Assembly (NCBI RefSeq): GCF_006861795.1 | Contig: NZ_VDGH01000004.1 | Span: forward strand, 248,001-312,000 | DNA length: 64,000 nucleotides | Source of the DNA: Psychrobacillus lasiicapitis | Lineage (GTDB): Bacteria; Bacillota; Bacilli; Bacillales_A; Planococcaceae | Direction of reading: 5' to 3' | In this document: positions 54,377 to 62,745 of the stretch, piece after piece | Layout of the letters: every line of letters begins with the position of its first letter | How positions within the stretch are numbered: position 1 is the first letter of the stretch | The notes under the pieces: model-generated | The model's input: only the letters and a program-made list of their open reading frames with translations | Database searches by the model: none | Told to the model about the DNA's origin: nothing | Position numbers and translations under genes: made by a program

Positions 54377-54700
54377 GTGGAAAAAGTGATTAAGAAATAT
54401 GTGCCGATGACAGAAACGGCATTTTATATATTGCTTTCCTTAACTGAACCAAGGCACGGGTACGGCATTATTAAACGAGTTGAAGAAATGACGGAAGGTC
54501 GGCTTACATTAGGCTCTGGTACCATTTATGGTACATTAACTAAAATGCAACGAGATGAAATTATTACAATCTATGCAGATGAAAAACGTAAAACTATTTA
54601 TGAAATAACTGATATTGGTAAGAAGCTGATGCGTGTAGAAATGAAGCGATTGAAAGAATTACATAACAATGTATTACGTTTCGAGGGGGACTTTCAATGA
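54377..54700 (+). CDS. PadR-family transcriptional regulator
   Basis: 107-residue PadR regulator: winged HTH with AFYILLSLTEPRHGYGIIKR and LGSGTIYGTLTKMQRDEII, plus short C-terminal dimer helix. GTG start behind AGAGGGTG. Its stop overlaps the DUF2812 start. PadR-DUF2812 pairs are widespread in Firmicutes and are thought to control a membrane response to an unknown signal, in analogy with PadR/phenolic stress. Likely represses its own operon through the palindrome just upstream. Confidence 0.92.
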   Translation: MEKVIKKYVPMTETAFYILLSLTEPRHGYGIIKRVEEMTEGRLTLGSGTIYGTLTKMQRDEIITIYADEKRKTIYEITDIGKKLMRVEMKRLKELHNNVLRFEGDFQ

Positions 54701-55821
54701 TTGAAAAGAAAGTGAAGTGGCTTTGGAGCTACAATATCGAGAAAACGGAGCAATGGCTATCCAAAATGGCAGGGGAAGGTTGGCATTTAACAAGCGTCAA
54801 CCGGTGGACACGAACTTTTATCTTTGAAAAAGGGGAGTCGAAAGAGGTAATTTATCGTATTCAATATGCTTCAAAGACTAATACTCTTCCCCAAACTCTG
54901 CAAAAAGCAGGCTGGTCAGTTGCTTTATCTAACGGAAAATGGTTATTTCTAGTGAATGAAGAGCAGACAGTACGGCTGTATCCAACAAGAGATGCTCTTG
55001 TGAAAAGAAATCGCACACATGCATACGTAATGAGCGCTATCGCTACCTTTTATGTTTCCACATCGATGCTACCAATTATGTTAATATCAATTATTTCGTC
55101 AGTACAGACAGGGGAGGAAGTTCCACTTGAAAATTTATGGCTGTTCATACTTCCTTTAACTGGAATTGTAGCGATCGCTAGCTTTGCTATTTACGTATTT
55201 AGAGCGTATCGTCGTTTTGAGATTAACGAGATGGATGTAGCTATCGATTCAATTCCTCTCGGCAAAAAAATGCGTAAATTCAGAGGAGCTTGGATGTATC
55301 AATTAGATGATACAAGAGAATGGTTAGAAGGTCTTGCAAAACAAGGATATGAACTAGAAAGAGTCAGAGCTTCCATTTTTACATTTAGAAAAACAGATCC
55401 TAATCATATAAAATATGAATGTATGTTCGAATATAAGGTACAGCCTTCCTATTTTGCAACGCATAAAGAAATGGGGTGGAAGCTTAAGTATTCCTCCAAC
55501 ATGACGCTATTAAATTATTCAATTTGGGCAAAACATTATGAAGAGGAAGAAGAGATCCCTCGTTTCTCCTATGATAAACAAGAACAAAGACAATCGATTA
55601 AACGAGCTTTTAAAATGAATCTTGGCATGAGTATCTATCTTATCCTCATCTTATCCTTTTCTTTTTATATGAATATCCTAATAAAAGACGAATATTTTGT
55701 TGCTTGGAGTTATGGCGGAGTGATGAGACCTTTATTATTTCTCGCATTATTATATTGGATTTATAAATTCGGTCAAATTTTAATCAGTTACCGAAAAACG
55801 ATAAAGGCGTTAGAGCAATAA
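54697..55821 (+). CDS. DUF2812 membrane protein
   Basis: 374-residue DUF2812 protein. Two repeats of the domain: residues 10-90 (TEQWLSKMAGEGWHLTSVNR) and 205-285 (REWLEGLAKQGYELERVR), each followed by membrane helices (about 105-165 and 305-365). ATG overlaps the PadR stop (translational coupling). Probable role in sensing or responding to the signal controlled by PadR. The function of the domain is unknown. Confidence 0.85.
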   Translation: MIEKKVKWLWSYNIEKTEQWLSKMAGEGWHLTSVNRWTRTFIFEKGESKEVIYRIQYASKTNTLPQTLQKAGWSVALSNGKWLFLVNEEQTVRLYPTRDALVKRNRTHAYVMSAIATFYVSTSMLPIMLISIISSVQTGEEVPLENLWLFILPLTGIVAIASFAIYVFRAYRRFEINEMDVAIDSIPLGKKMRKFRGAWMYQLDDTREWLEGLAKQGYELERVRASIFTFRKTDPNHIKYECMFEYKVQPSYFATHKEMGWKLKYSSNMTLLNYSIWAKHYEEEEEIPRFSYDKQEQRQSIKRAFKMNLGMSIYLILILSFSFYMNILIKDEYFVAWSYGGVMRPLLFLALLYWIYKFGQILISYRKTIKALEQ

Positions 55822-55886
55822 GCCAAAAACTATTGAATATAAATTTATAAGCGGTATATGGGATTAGTATCTGCTGAAAATAAAAC

Positions 55887-55927
55887 GAAAATACCTATCG
55901 AACCAAATGAGTGCGATAGGTATTTTT
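55887..55927 (+). terminator. Terminator after DUF2812 gene
   Basis: AAAATACCTATCG / CGATAGGTATTTTTG hairpin. Confidence 0.92.
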
Positions 55928-56014
55928 GTAGATTCAGTGATAATATATTAAAAAGAACTCGATTAATAAACTGAATTAGTGGGTACATAGAGGAAAGTGA
56001 ATGGGGTGTGATTT

Positions 56015-58006
56015 ATGGTTTATGTAAAAATAATCATTCAAGTACTCATCATAGCTATGTTTATTTTTTATGTGAGTGGTCGATTGATGGGCTCGCAAAT
56101 TAATCTAATGAAACGAATCATGTCCGTTTTTATTAGTGTAGCGTTTACTTCTCTTGTCTATTGGTATTCGTATTTGCGAGGTACAGATTTTTTAGAAGAT
56201 GTTTATGTATTTATGGATGTACGAACGATTATTTGGATCGGCAGTATGTTACTTATTTCGATGCTCCTTTATCTCTTTTTCGAATTGTTTGATCCAATGG
56301 CAATCGGTGAAAAAGGGGAGCGTTTACCGAGGCAAAAATCGCTGTTATTACGTTTGCGAAACCAGTGGAGAAGTCAAAAAAGATTGCGCCAGGTTGTACA
56401 AATTGCTGTGAAAAATGGAATTTCTCGAACGTTAAAATATGCAAGACATAGAGAAAACGACCATGAGTTAGCGATAGCTTTTCGAGATACGCTCGAGGAG
56501 TCTGGAGGAATCTTCATCAAATTTGGTCAGGTGCTTTCTACTCGCAATGATATTTTTCCAAAGGCTTTTGTTCAAGAATTAGGAACGCTTCAACAAAACG
56601 TACGGCCGCTTTCTAGCGAACAAGTAAAAACAATATTGGAAAAGTCATTACCATTTAAGATGGAGGAAGTGTTTTCACAATTTGATATGAACCCAATTGC
56701 GGCTGCTTCCATTGGACAAGTACATAGAGCAGTATTACGAAAGAACGAGGAACAAGTAGTCGTCAAATTGCTGCGTCCGGATGTAAAAGATATGATGCGA
56801 GATGATTTGAATATATTAGTAGAATTTGCGCAATGGGTGTCGGATAAATCTACATGGGCAGAAAACTTAGGATTCAGAGAATTGGCGATTGGATTTGCAG
56901 CGAGTTTGCGCGAAGAAGTAAATTTTGATATTGAGATGCGGAATACGATGCAGGTGAAGACAGCCCTAAGAAATAGTCCGTACAAATTGAAGATTCCTCA
57001 TGTCTATTCAGAGTTTAGCAACAATCAGTTAATTATCTCTGAATTTGTTCATGGACAAAGCGTCGCTACCGGAAATGCATTATTCACTACTTTGCAGGTA
57101 GATAGGGAAGAGTTTGCTCAAACCGTATTATTTTCTTTTTTTGAGCAAATGTTGTTTTCAGGAATATTCCATGCGGATCCACATCCAGGAAATATTTTTA
57201 TCGACGAAGTAGATGGAACTCCTATTTTGTTGGATTTCGGAGCAGTTGGACGATTAGCAGGTCCTCAGCAAGAAGGTATTAAGTTATTTCTGATGGGAAT
57301 TCAGCAAAATGACGCAAATATTTTATACGATGCTATTACACAACTCGTAGAAGATCATGAACATATAGACCAAGCGAAAATGGAGCAGGCGATGGCTCAA
57401 ATTTTGTTACGTATCTCGTATGTTCCACGGATACAAACGGACGAATTAATACATTCTTTTTTTGAAGTTATTCGAGATTTTGGTTTATCCTTCTATCCTT
57501 CGGTAGGCTTAGCATTACGCTCGTTTATCACTTTAGATGGGACGTTGCGTTTGATACAGCCTGATTTTAATTTATTTAATGAAGCAAAAGAATTCTCTAA
57601 ACACTATATTACTTCCATGATTAAAAGACCGTTTAAAGAACCGCTTGCTACAAAAGAGAGATTGGAAGAAGAGTTAGCATTGTTATTACCTGCTCTTCGT
57701 AAGCTTCCTCGACGTGTGGATAAGCTTATGCAACGGGTAGAAAGTGGAAAAATTACGTTACATCACGATATATTCTCAGATAAAAAGAATGCGATGTTCG
57801 TGACACAATTGTTTTCCCGATTTGTATTATTGTTTGTTGGTATTACATTTGGCATCTTATCGGTATCGCTTTTAGCAATCGCACAATTCATCGAAGCACC
57901 ATATGCAGTATATTTAAACAGTGCTGCGTATGTTGGGTTATTCTTATGTGCAGTGCTACTCGTCCGGTTATCGATTCAGGCGATAAGATTGATGAAGCGA
58001 GGCTAG
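56015..58006 (+). CDS. AarF/ABC1/UbiB-family kinase-like protein
   Basis: 663-residue UbiB/ABC1 atypical kinase. Two N-terminal membrane helices (5-95), KxGQ motif SGGIFIKFGQVLSTR (about residue 170), Ala-rich loop AAASIGQVHRA, catalytic HADPHPGNIFI, DFGAVGR, and two C-terminal helices (about 595-660). The family supports quinone biosynthesis and other membrane-lipid processes through ATP binding; targets in Firmicutes are unknown. ATG after GGGGTGTG. A strong terminator follows. Confidence 0.9.
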   Translation: MVYVKIIIQVLIIAMFIFYVSGRLMGSQINLMKRIMSVFISVAFTSLVYWYSYLRGTDFLEDVYVFMDVRTIIWIGSMLLISMLLYLFFELFDPMAIGEKGERLPRQKSLLLRLRNQWRSQKRLRQVVQIAVKNGISRTLKYARHRENDHELAIAFRDTLEESGGIFIKFGQVLSTRNDIFPKAFVQELGTLQQNVRPLSSEQVKTILEKSLPFKMEEVFSQFDMNPIAAASIGQVHRAVLRKNEEQVVVKLLRPDVKDMMRDDLNILVEFAQWVSDKSTWAENLGFRELAIGFAASLREEVNFDIEMRNTMQVKTALRNSPYKLKIPHVYSEFSNNQLIISEFVHGQSVATGNALFTTLQVDREEFAQTVLFSFFEQMLFSGIFHADPHPGNIFIDEVDGTPILLDFGAVGRLAGPQQEGIKLFLMGIQQNDANILYDAITQLVEDHEHIDQAKMEQAMAQILLRISYVPRIQTDELIHSFFEVIRDFGLSFYPSVGLALRSFITLDGTLRLIQPDFNLFNEAKEFSKHYITSMIKRPFKEPLATKERLEEELALLLPALRKLPRRVDKLMQRVESGKITLHHDIFSDKKNAMFVTQLFSRFVLLFVGITFGILSVSLLAIAQFIEAPYAVYLNSAAYVGLFLCAVLLVRLSIQAIRLMKRG

Positions 58007-58007
58007 A

Positions 58008-58050
58008 TAAAAACGCAAGAAGGATTAGAACTCCTTCTTGCGTTTTTTGA
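58008..58050. terminator. Bidirectional terminator
   Basis: AAACGCAAGAAGGA / TCCTTCTTGCGTTTTTTG long stem between convergent genes. Confidence 0.93.
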
Positions 58051-58057
58051 GATTTAA

Positions 58058-58750
58058 TTAGAATACTACATGAAATACTACACTTAGAAGATACCCTAAT
58101 AGGATAAAGGTTGCGGCTGATCTAGTAGACATGACCTTTATATTACGTAGAATAAATTCATTAACACTAGTAATAGCAATAAGTCCAATAGATATGCCTA
58201 AAAGGATACTTTGCGCCTTCATGTCGAGATGTATATGGTTGCCAATCCAAATAAACATACTAAAACAGAAAGATAAACTAATAAAACATAGGAATAAGTT
58301 TATTATTTTCTGACCCTGTGAAACAAATACAGAAGTAAGCGCAAAGCCTTCCGGGATATGATGCAAAATGGTAGAAGTTGTGATGGAGCGAGCGAAAGAA
58401 GAATCCTCTAGTAAATTTCCAATAGTTAAACTCAAGGGAATGGTATGTATAAAAAGAGCGATCGTTAGCAAATAGACAGACGGTTTATGTTGGTTAGAAG
58501 AGTGGAATGATGTGTTTACTAGTAATAGAAATATAAATCCGATGAGTATCCCAAGCGCTATTCCAGGTAATTTGTATGCATTTATTGCAGATGGGATAAG
58601 ATCGAGTGCCAGTATTCCTACTAAGAATCCCCCGCATAAAAGAGCCAAACCTTCCTTGGAATGTTGAAATATAGTGGCGATTAACCAAGCCATTCCAGCT
58701 CCGATAACCATACTTATAAAAAGAATTCCCCCGAGAACTATTGCACTCAA
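58058..58750 (-). CDS. ZIP-family metal transporter
   Basis: 230-residue membrane protein with seven to eight helices and the ZIP metal-binding helix motif STILHHIPEGFALTS (HHxPEG) and a second partial motif FIHTIPLSLTIG. Predicted to move Zn, Fe or another divalent cation, probably inwards. TTG start (58750) follows AAAGGGAATG; a longer frame would put four polar N-terminal turns before the first helix. No metal-responsive regulator is adjacent. Confidence 0.8.
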   Translation of the reverse strand: MSAIVLGGILFISMVIGAGMAWLIATIFQHSKEGLALLCGGFLVGILALDLIPSAINAYKLPGIALGILIGFIFLLLVNTSFHSSNQHKPSVYLLTIALFIHTIPLSLTIGNLLEDSSFARSITTSTILHHIPEGFALTSVFVSQGQKIINLFLCFISLSFCFSMFIWIGNHIHLDMKAQSILLGISIGLIAITSVNEFILRNIKVMSTRSAATFILLGYLLSVVFHVVF

Positions 58751-58940
58751 TATATCATTCCCTTTGATGAAATAAATTTGAACTCTATTTACAAAATATA
58801 TGCTCCTTGTGTAAGTGTATGTATTCCTGATCATAAATTTTCTTCAATGAAAGCATGTATATTTCCTGCTAATAGGATTGAAAAGTGCTCTTTCGGTTAA
58901 CCTATGCTTATCGAAGATTCTCTTTCCTGGAGGTTTGTAC

Positions 58941-60305
58941 ATGACAAATTTAAAAGAGAAACCGAATCCTCCTAAGTTGATGAGTGAACTTAAGGAGCAA
59001 CTGAGTCCTTCTTTTGATGTTTTGCTAATCCCTTTACAGCTAGAAGAAGAGGCAGCATTCTTACTTTATTTAAAAACAGCAGTAGACGGCGATAAATTAC
59101 AAAATATGATTATTAAGCCTTTTTTCGAAATGAAGTCGATGCAACATTATGCGTCTTATGTTCAATCGTCGCCTGATATTCTAGAAATTAAATCAGAAGA
59201 AAAAATCCCTCTTGAGCTTACAAAGGGAAGTGTCTTAATAGCGGTTCAGCATCAATTTTTTCTAATAGATGTGAAGAAGGTAAACACGAGTACAGTTCAG
59301 CAGACGCTTATGGAACCAACTGTATATGGACCTCAGCAAGCATTAAGCGAGGATATTCTTACCAACTTGAATATAATACGACACCGGTATAAGGAGCCCA
59401 CTCTGAAGATTGAAATCTTAGAGTTAAAAGATAAAACGCATAATGACATTGCTATAATTTACGATGATCAAACTGTAAAGCCAGCCATTTTAAAAACGAT
59501 TCGGAAAAGGCTGGAAGGATTAGATTCACCGCTTATTCAATCTGCGGGGGAACTTCAACTGTACTTAAATGGAAAGAAGTTTACTTTGTTTCCAACATTA
59601 ATGCTGACAGAGAGGCCTGATCGTATTTGTTATAATTTGGATGCTGGAAAAGTCATAATTATGATTGACGGAAGTCCACACGCTTTAATAGCTCCAGTCG
59701 TCTTTTTTGATTTTATGGTGTCCATGGAAGATAACTATCATTTATTTTGGATTACTTCGTTTACGCTCGTACTTCGATATTTTGGGCTCATAACCTGTTT
59801 AATATTGCCTGCTCTATATGTTGCCATTACTTCGTATAATCCTGACATTTTCCGAACAGAGCTCGCTTTAACTGTTGCGGGGAGTAGGATTGGAGTACCT
59901 TATCCATCTTTTATCGAAGTGTTATTTATGCTTATTTTTATGGAACTATTAACTGAAGCGAGTATTAGGCTGCCAAAAGCTATTAGTGCCACAGCTACCA
60001 CGGTTGGTGGTTTAATATTGGGATCTGCAGCTACTGAAGCAGCGCTAACCTCCAATATCATGATTATCATCGTATCAGCGGTCGCTATCTCGAGTTTCGT
60101 TATTCCTATTAACGAAATGAGTTTTTCAATTAGATTTTGCAGATATATTCTACTCGCTTTTACAACTTTTTTTGGTACAGTCGGTTTCATATTGGGCTTT
60201 TTAGGGATTCTTATGTTTTTAATAAATAAGGAAAGCTTTGGCGAACCTTATTTAAAAATGTATTGGAAGAGTAGAAGGAGTGAAAAAGGGGTGAAAAGCG
60301 AATGA
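58941..60305 (+). CDS. Germination receptor A subunit (GerA family)
   Basis: 454-residue GerA/GerAA-type protein. N-terminal hydrophilic domain (about 1-245), then about five membrane helices (about 260-445) with FRTELALTVAGSRIGVPYPS and the GLILGSAATEAALTSNIMII segment. The subunit sits in the inner spore membrane and forms the nutrient-sensing complex with B and C partners, which triggers dipicolinate and ion release. ATG at 58941 follows GGAGGTTTGT; a longer frame at 58878 lacks it. First of three tightly overlapping ger genes. Confidence 0.9.
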   Translation: MTNLKEKPNPPKLMSELKEQLSPSFDVLLIPLQLEEEAAFLLYLKTAVDGDKLQNMIIKPFFEMKSMQHYASYVQSSPDILEIKSEEKIPLELTKGSVLIAVQHQFFLIDVKKVNTSTVQQTLMEPTVYGPQQALSEDILTNLNIIRHRYKEPTLKIEILELKDKTHNDIAIIYDDQTVKPAILKTIRKRLEGLDSPLIQSAGELQLYLNGKKFTLFPTLMLTERPDRICYNLDAGKVIIMIDGSPHALIAPVVFFDFMVSMEDNYHLFWITSFTLVLRYFGLITCLILPALYVAITSYNPDIFRTELALTVAGSRIGVPYPSFIEVLFMLIFMELLTEASIRLPKAISATATTVGGLILGSAATEAALTSNIMIIIVSAVAISSFVIPINEMSFSIRFCRYILLAFTTFFGTVGFILGFLGILMFLINKESFGEPYLKMYWKSRRSEKGVKSE

Positions 60306-61396
60306 GTCGTTTTCTTTATTATTTAATTTTTTTAACGATGATTTCTAATATCGTTGCCTCTGTGCCTAAAATACTTTTATTTGAAAGCAAAACTGGTGCA
60401 ATTCCTTCTATGTTTGCCGCTGTTATTATTGGAACAATATTCGTGTTTATTCTAGTTAAATTATTCAACGCGTTCCCGGGTAAAAGCTTTCCGGATATGT
60501 TGAAACAATATACACCTAAATGGTTTGCTTACCCGGTGCTTTTTTATCTATTTTTATGTTGGTTTGGTGCTGGACTTATTACCCTCATTACGTATGTATT
60601 TCTATTTATCACTTTTTTTGCACCAGAAACATCCATTGTTATAACAACCTTAGCCTTTGTTCTGGTTATATCCTTTGGAATATTGATGAAATCTAGAAGT
60701 ATGTTGTATATGGCAGAAATTGTGCTCGTTTTATTTGTTCCTTTAATTTTCTTTTTATTGATAAAATTTTATGTGAACCCCAAACTAGACTGGGATTTTA
60801 TCAAGATTGCCATGATGCATATAAACCATGTTCCCTCTTATTGGGCATTTGGTGCTGCTCTTTACATATTTATGGGAATTGCAGATTTAGTCATTTTTAA
60901 CGAACTTTTCACAAAAAAGCATAAAATGGGATGGAAACAAGTCCTGGTTATTGGGTTATCAGGAGCTGCCATATTGTTTACTACTTTTTTTGTCCCTATT
61001 GGGTATAACGGGGTGGAACAGATAGCAGAACTTACTTTTCCATGGATATCCACGAGTGATTCGATTCGCATGAAATATGGTTTAATAGAACGAGTTATTT
61101 TTATTTTCATCCTCGCTTTTTTGGGAATCGCTTTTGTTAGTTTATTGTTGCATTGGCATGTGGCTTTAAAACTTTTAGAAAGTATTTTTCAATTTAAACG
61201 TTTGAAATGGAAAGATAAAATGTTGGCACCTTATATTTTCGTTGTTATATTTGGCATCATTTCTTTAGTTTTAACAAGAAAATTGACACAGTACCAACTA
61301 TTTTCCTTATCCAATTATTTCTTTGGGTCTATACCAATTTTTTTCGTCGTATTAATCAGTTCCTTAGTTCTTGTGAAAAGGAGAGCGAAACTATGA
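60302..61396 (+). CDS. Germination receptor B subunit (GerB-family permease)
   Basis: 364-residue APC-like membrane protein with ten helices, of the GerAB/GerBB family of spore nutrient-receptor B subunits, which bind the germinant in a helix bundle. Start overlaps the A-subunit stop (ATGA), and its end overlaps the C-subunit ATG (ATGA). A loop KKHKMGWKQVL separates two helix groups. Identity follows from the ger A-B-C gene order and size. Confidence 0.9.
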   Translation: MSRFLYYLIFLTMISNIVASVPKILLFESKTGAIPSMFAAVIIGTIFVFILVKLFNAFPGKSFPDMLKQYTPKWFAYPVLFYLFLCWFGAGLITLITYVFLFITFFAPETSIVITTLAFVLVISFGILMKSRSMLYMAEIVLVLFVPLIFFLLIKFYVNPKLDWDFIKIAMMHINHVPSYWAFGAALYIFMGIADLVIFNELFTKKHKMGWKQVLVIGLSGAAILFTTFFVPIGYNGVEQIAELTFPWISTSDSIRMKYGLIERVIFIFILAFLGIAFVSLLLHWHVALKLLESIFQFKRLKWKDKMLAPYIFVVIFGIISLVLTRKLTQYQLFSLSNYFFGSIPIFFVVLISSLVLVKRRAKL

Positions 61397-62517
61397 AGCG
61401 TCGATTCAAGAGTTTTAAAGTAATCGTTGTTGTAGCTATATACTTTTCATGTGTTTCTATATTGGCAGGGTGTGGATTTAAAGATATTGATAAGCGAGTT
61501 TTCGTAACGGGTATTGGTGTAGACCCTTCGGAAAAGGAAAAAGGGGGTTATAAAATAACATTAAAACTATCCTTACCAGTCGCTTCCATTAAATCATCTA
61601 CTGGTCCTAACTATGAATATTTAGTGTATGAAGGAGAAACACTTGCAGAAGCAATCCGAATTTTGGAGACGCACACCGATAAAGTACTAGAATTTGGGCA
61701 TACCAAAATGATCGTTATTAATGAAGGTTTATTACAAGAGAATATAAAGGATTTTATGGATTATTTTGTGAGACGGAGTGATATTCAGTTAATAGCATGG
61801 GTAGCTGCTGCTAAACCTTCTGCCGAATCTATTTTACGAGTTGAACCTGCTGCCGAATCGGCAGTATCCTCTACTCTTATAAACTTTTTTGGTACTAGTG
61901 GTACGGATAGTCCTTTCATCACCTCTACTTTCCTTTATGAATTTAGAAGAAATATGTTGTCGGATGGGATAGATGCAGTAGTACCGCTTGTAGAGGCATC
62001 AGAAGATAGAAAAGAGTTAATAGTCAATAAATCTCTAGTTGTGAAAGAGGAAACAAAACCGCTCGAATTAGACGCTGAGGAATCAAAGTATTACAATACT
62101 ATCGTAAATGGAATGAGTGGATTTAGTTATAAAGCAGAATCAGATGATTTAAAATTAATCCTTAATATGGAAAGAACAAAGATACATTATAAGATTATAA
62201 TGGTCGATGAAAAACCAACATCCATTAATATGAACGTAAAAATGGTTGGTGTAATTGGTCAGTCAAATAAAAACCTATCCTTAAAAGACCTAAAGGAGTA
62301 TGACCAGATAGCTTCAAAAGCAGTGAAAAAAAAGATCATAGATTTTCTCACTACCGTTCAAAAAGAAAATTTTGACCCGATAGGCTTTGGTTTAAGGTAT
62401 AGGTCGATGGTGCTCTATAATAAGAACACGATTTCTGAATGGCGAAAAGCATATCCAGATTTACCGATTGACGTAAGCGTTGATGTAGAGCTTAAAGGTA
62501 CGGGAGCAATTGAGTAA
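61393..62517 (+). CDS. Germination receptor C subunit (Ger(x)C lipoprotein)
   Basis: 374-residue lipoprotein: signal ending in SILAGCGFKDID, with lipobox Cys at about residue 27, then the Ger(x)C fold (EFGHTKMIVINEGLL; DIQLIAWVAAAKPSAESIL). It anchors on the outer face of the spore inner membrane in the receptor. The last gene of the A-B-C operon; a strong terminator follows. Which nutrient it senses cannot be told. Confidence 0.92.
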   Translation: MKRRFKSFKVIVVVAIYFSCVSILAGCGFKDIDKRVFVTGIGVDPSEKEKGGYKITLKLSLPVASIKSSTGPNYEYLVYEGETLAEAIRILETHTDKVLEFGHTKMIVINEGLLQENIKDFMDYFVRRSDIQLIAWVAAAKPSAESILRVEPAAESAVSSTLINFFGTSGTDSPFITSTFLYEFRRNMLSDGIDAVVPLVEASEDRKELIVNKSLVVKEETKPLELDAEESKYYNTIVNGMSGFSYKAESDDLKLILNMERTKIHYKIIMVDEKPTSINMNVKMVGVIGQSNKNLSLKDLKEYDQIASKAVKKKIIDFLTTVQKENFDPIGFGLRYRSMVLYNKNTISEWRKAYPDLPIDVSVDVELKGTGAIE

Positions 62518-62521
62518 AAAA

Positions 62522-62560
62522 CGAAAAATCCTCTTTCGATTATGAGAGAGGATTTTTCGT
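62522..62560 (+). terminator. Terminator after germination operon
   Basis: GAAAAATCCTCT / AGAGGATTTTTC hairpin with loop TTCGATTATGAG. Confidence 0.93.
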
Positions 62561-62745
62561 TTAGTAGAAAATTATAAAAATTATCATTTACGGAAAACTT
62601 TCTTCAAGAACTTTTCCGTCCAGGCTCCAGTACTTTTGCTCTTTCTTCAGACTTCTGAGGAAGTTTCCCTTTCTAATGTAATCGTTGTCCGTTAATATAT
62701 AATTAAGTTAATTTTATTTACATAGGGGGAAGCGAGAGCGTTCAT

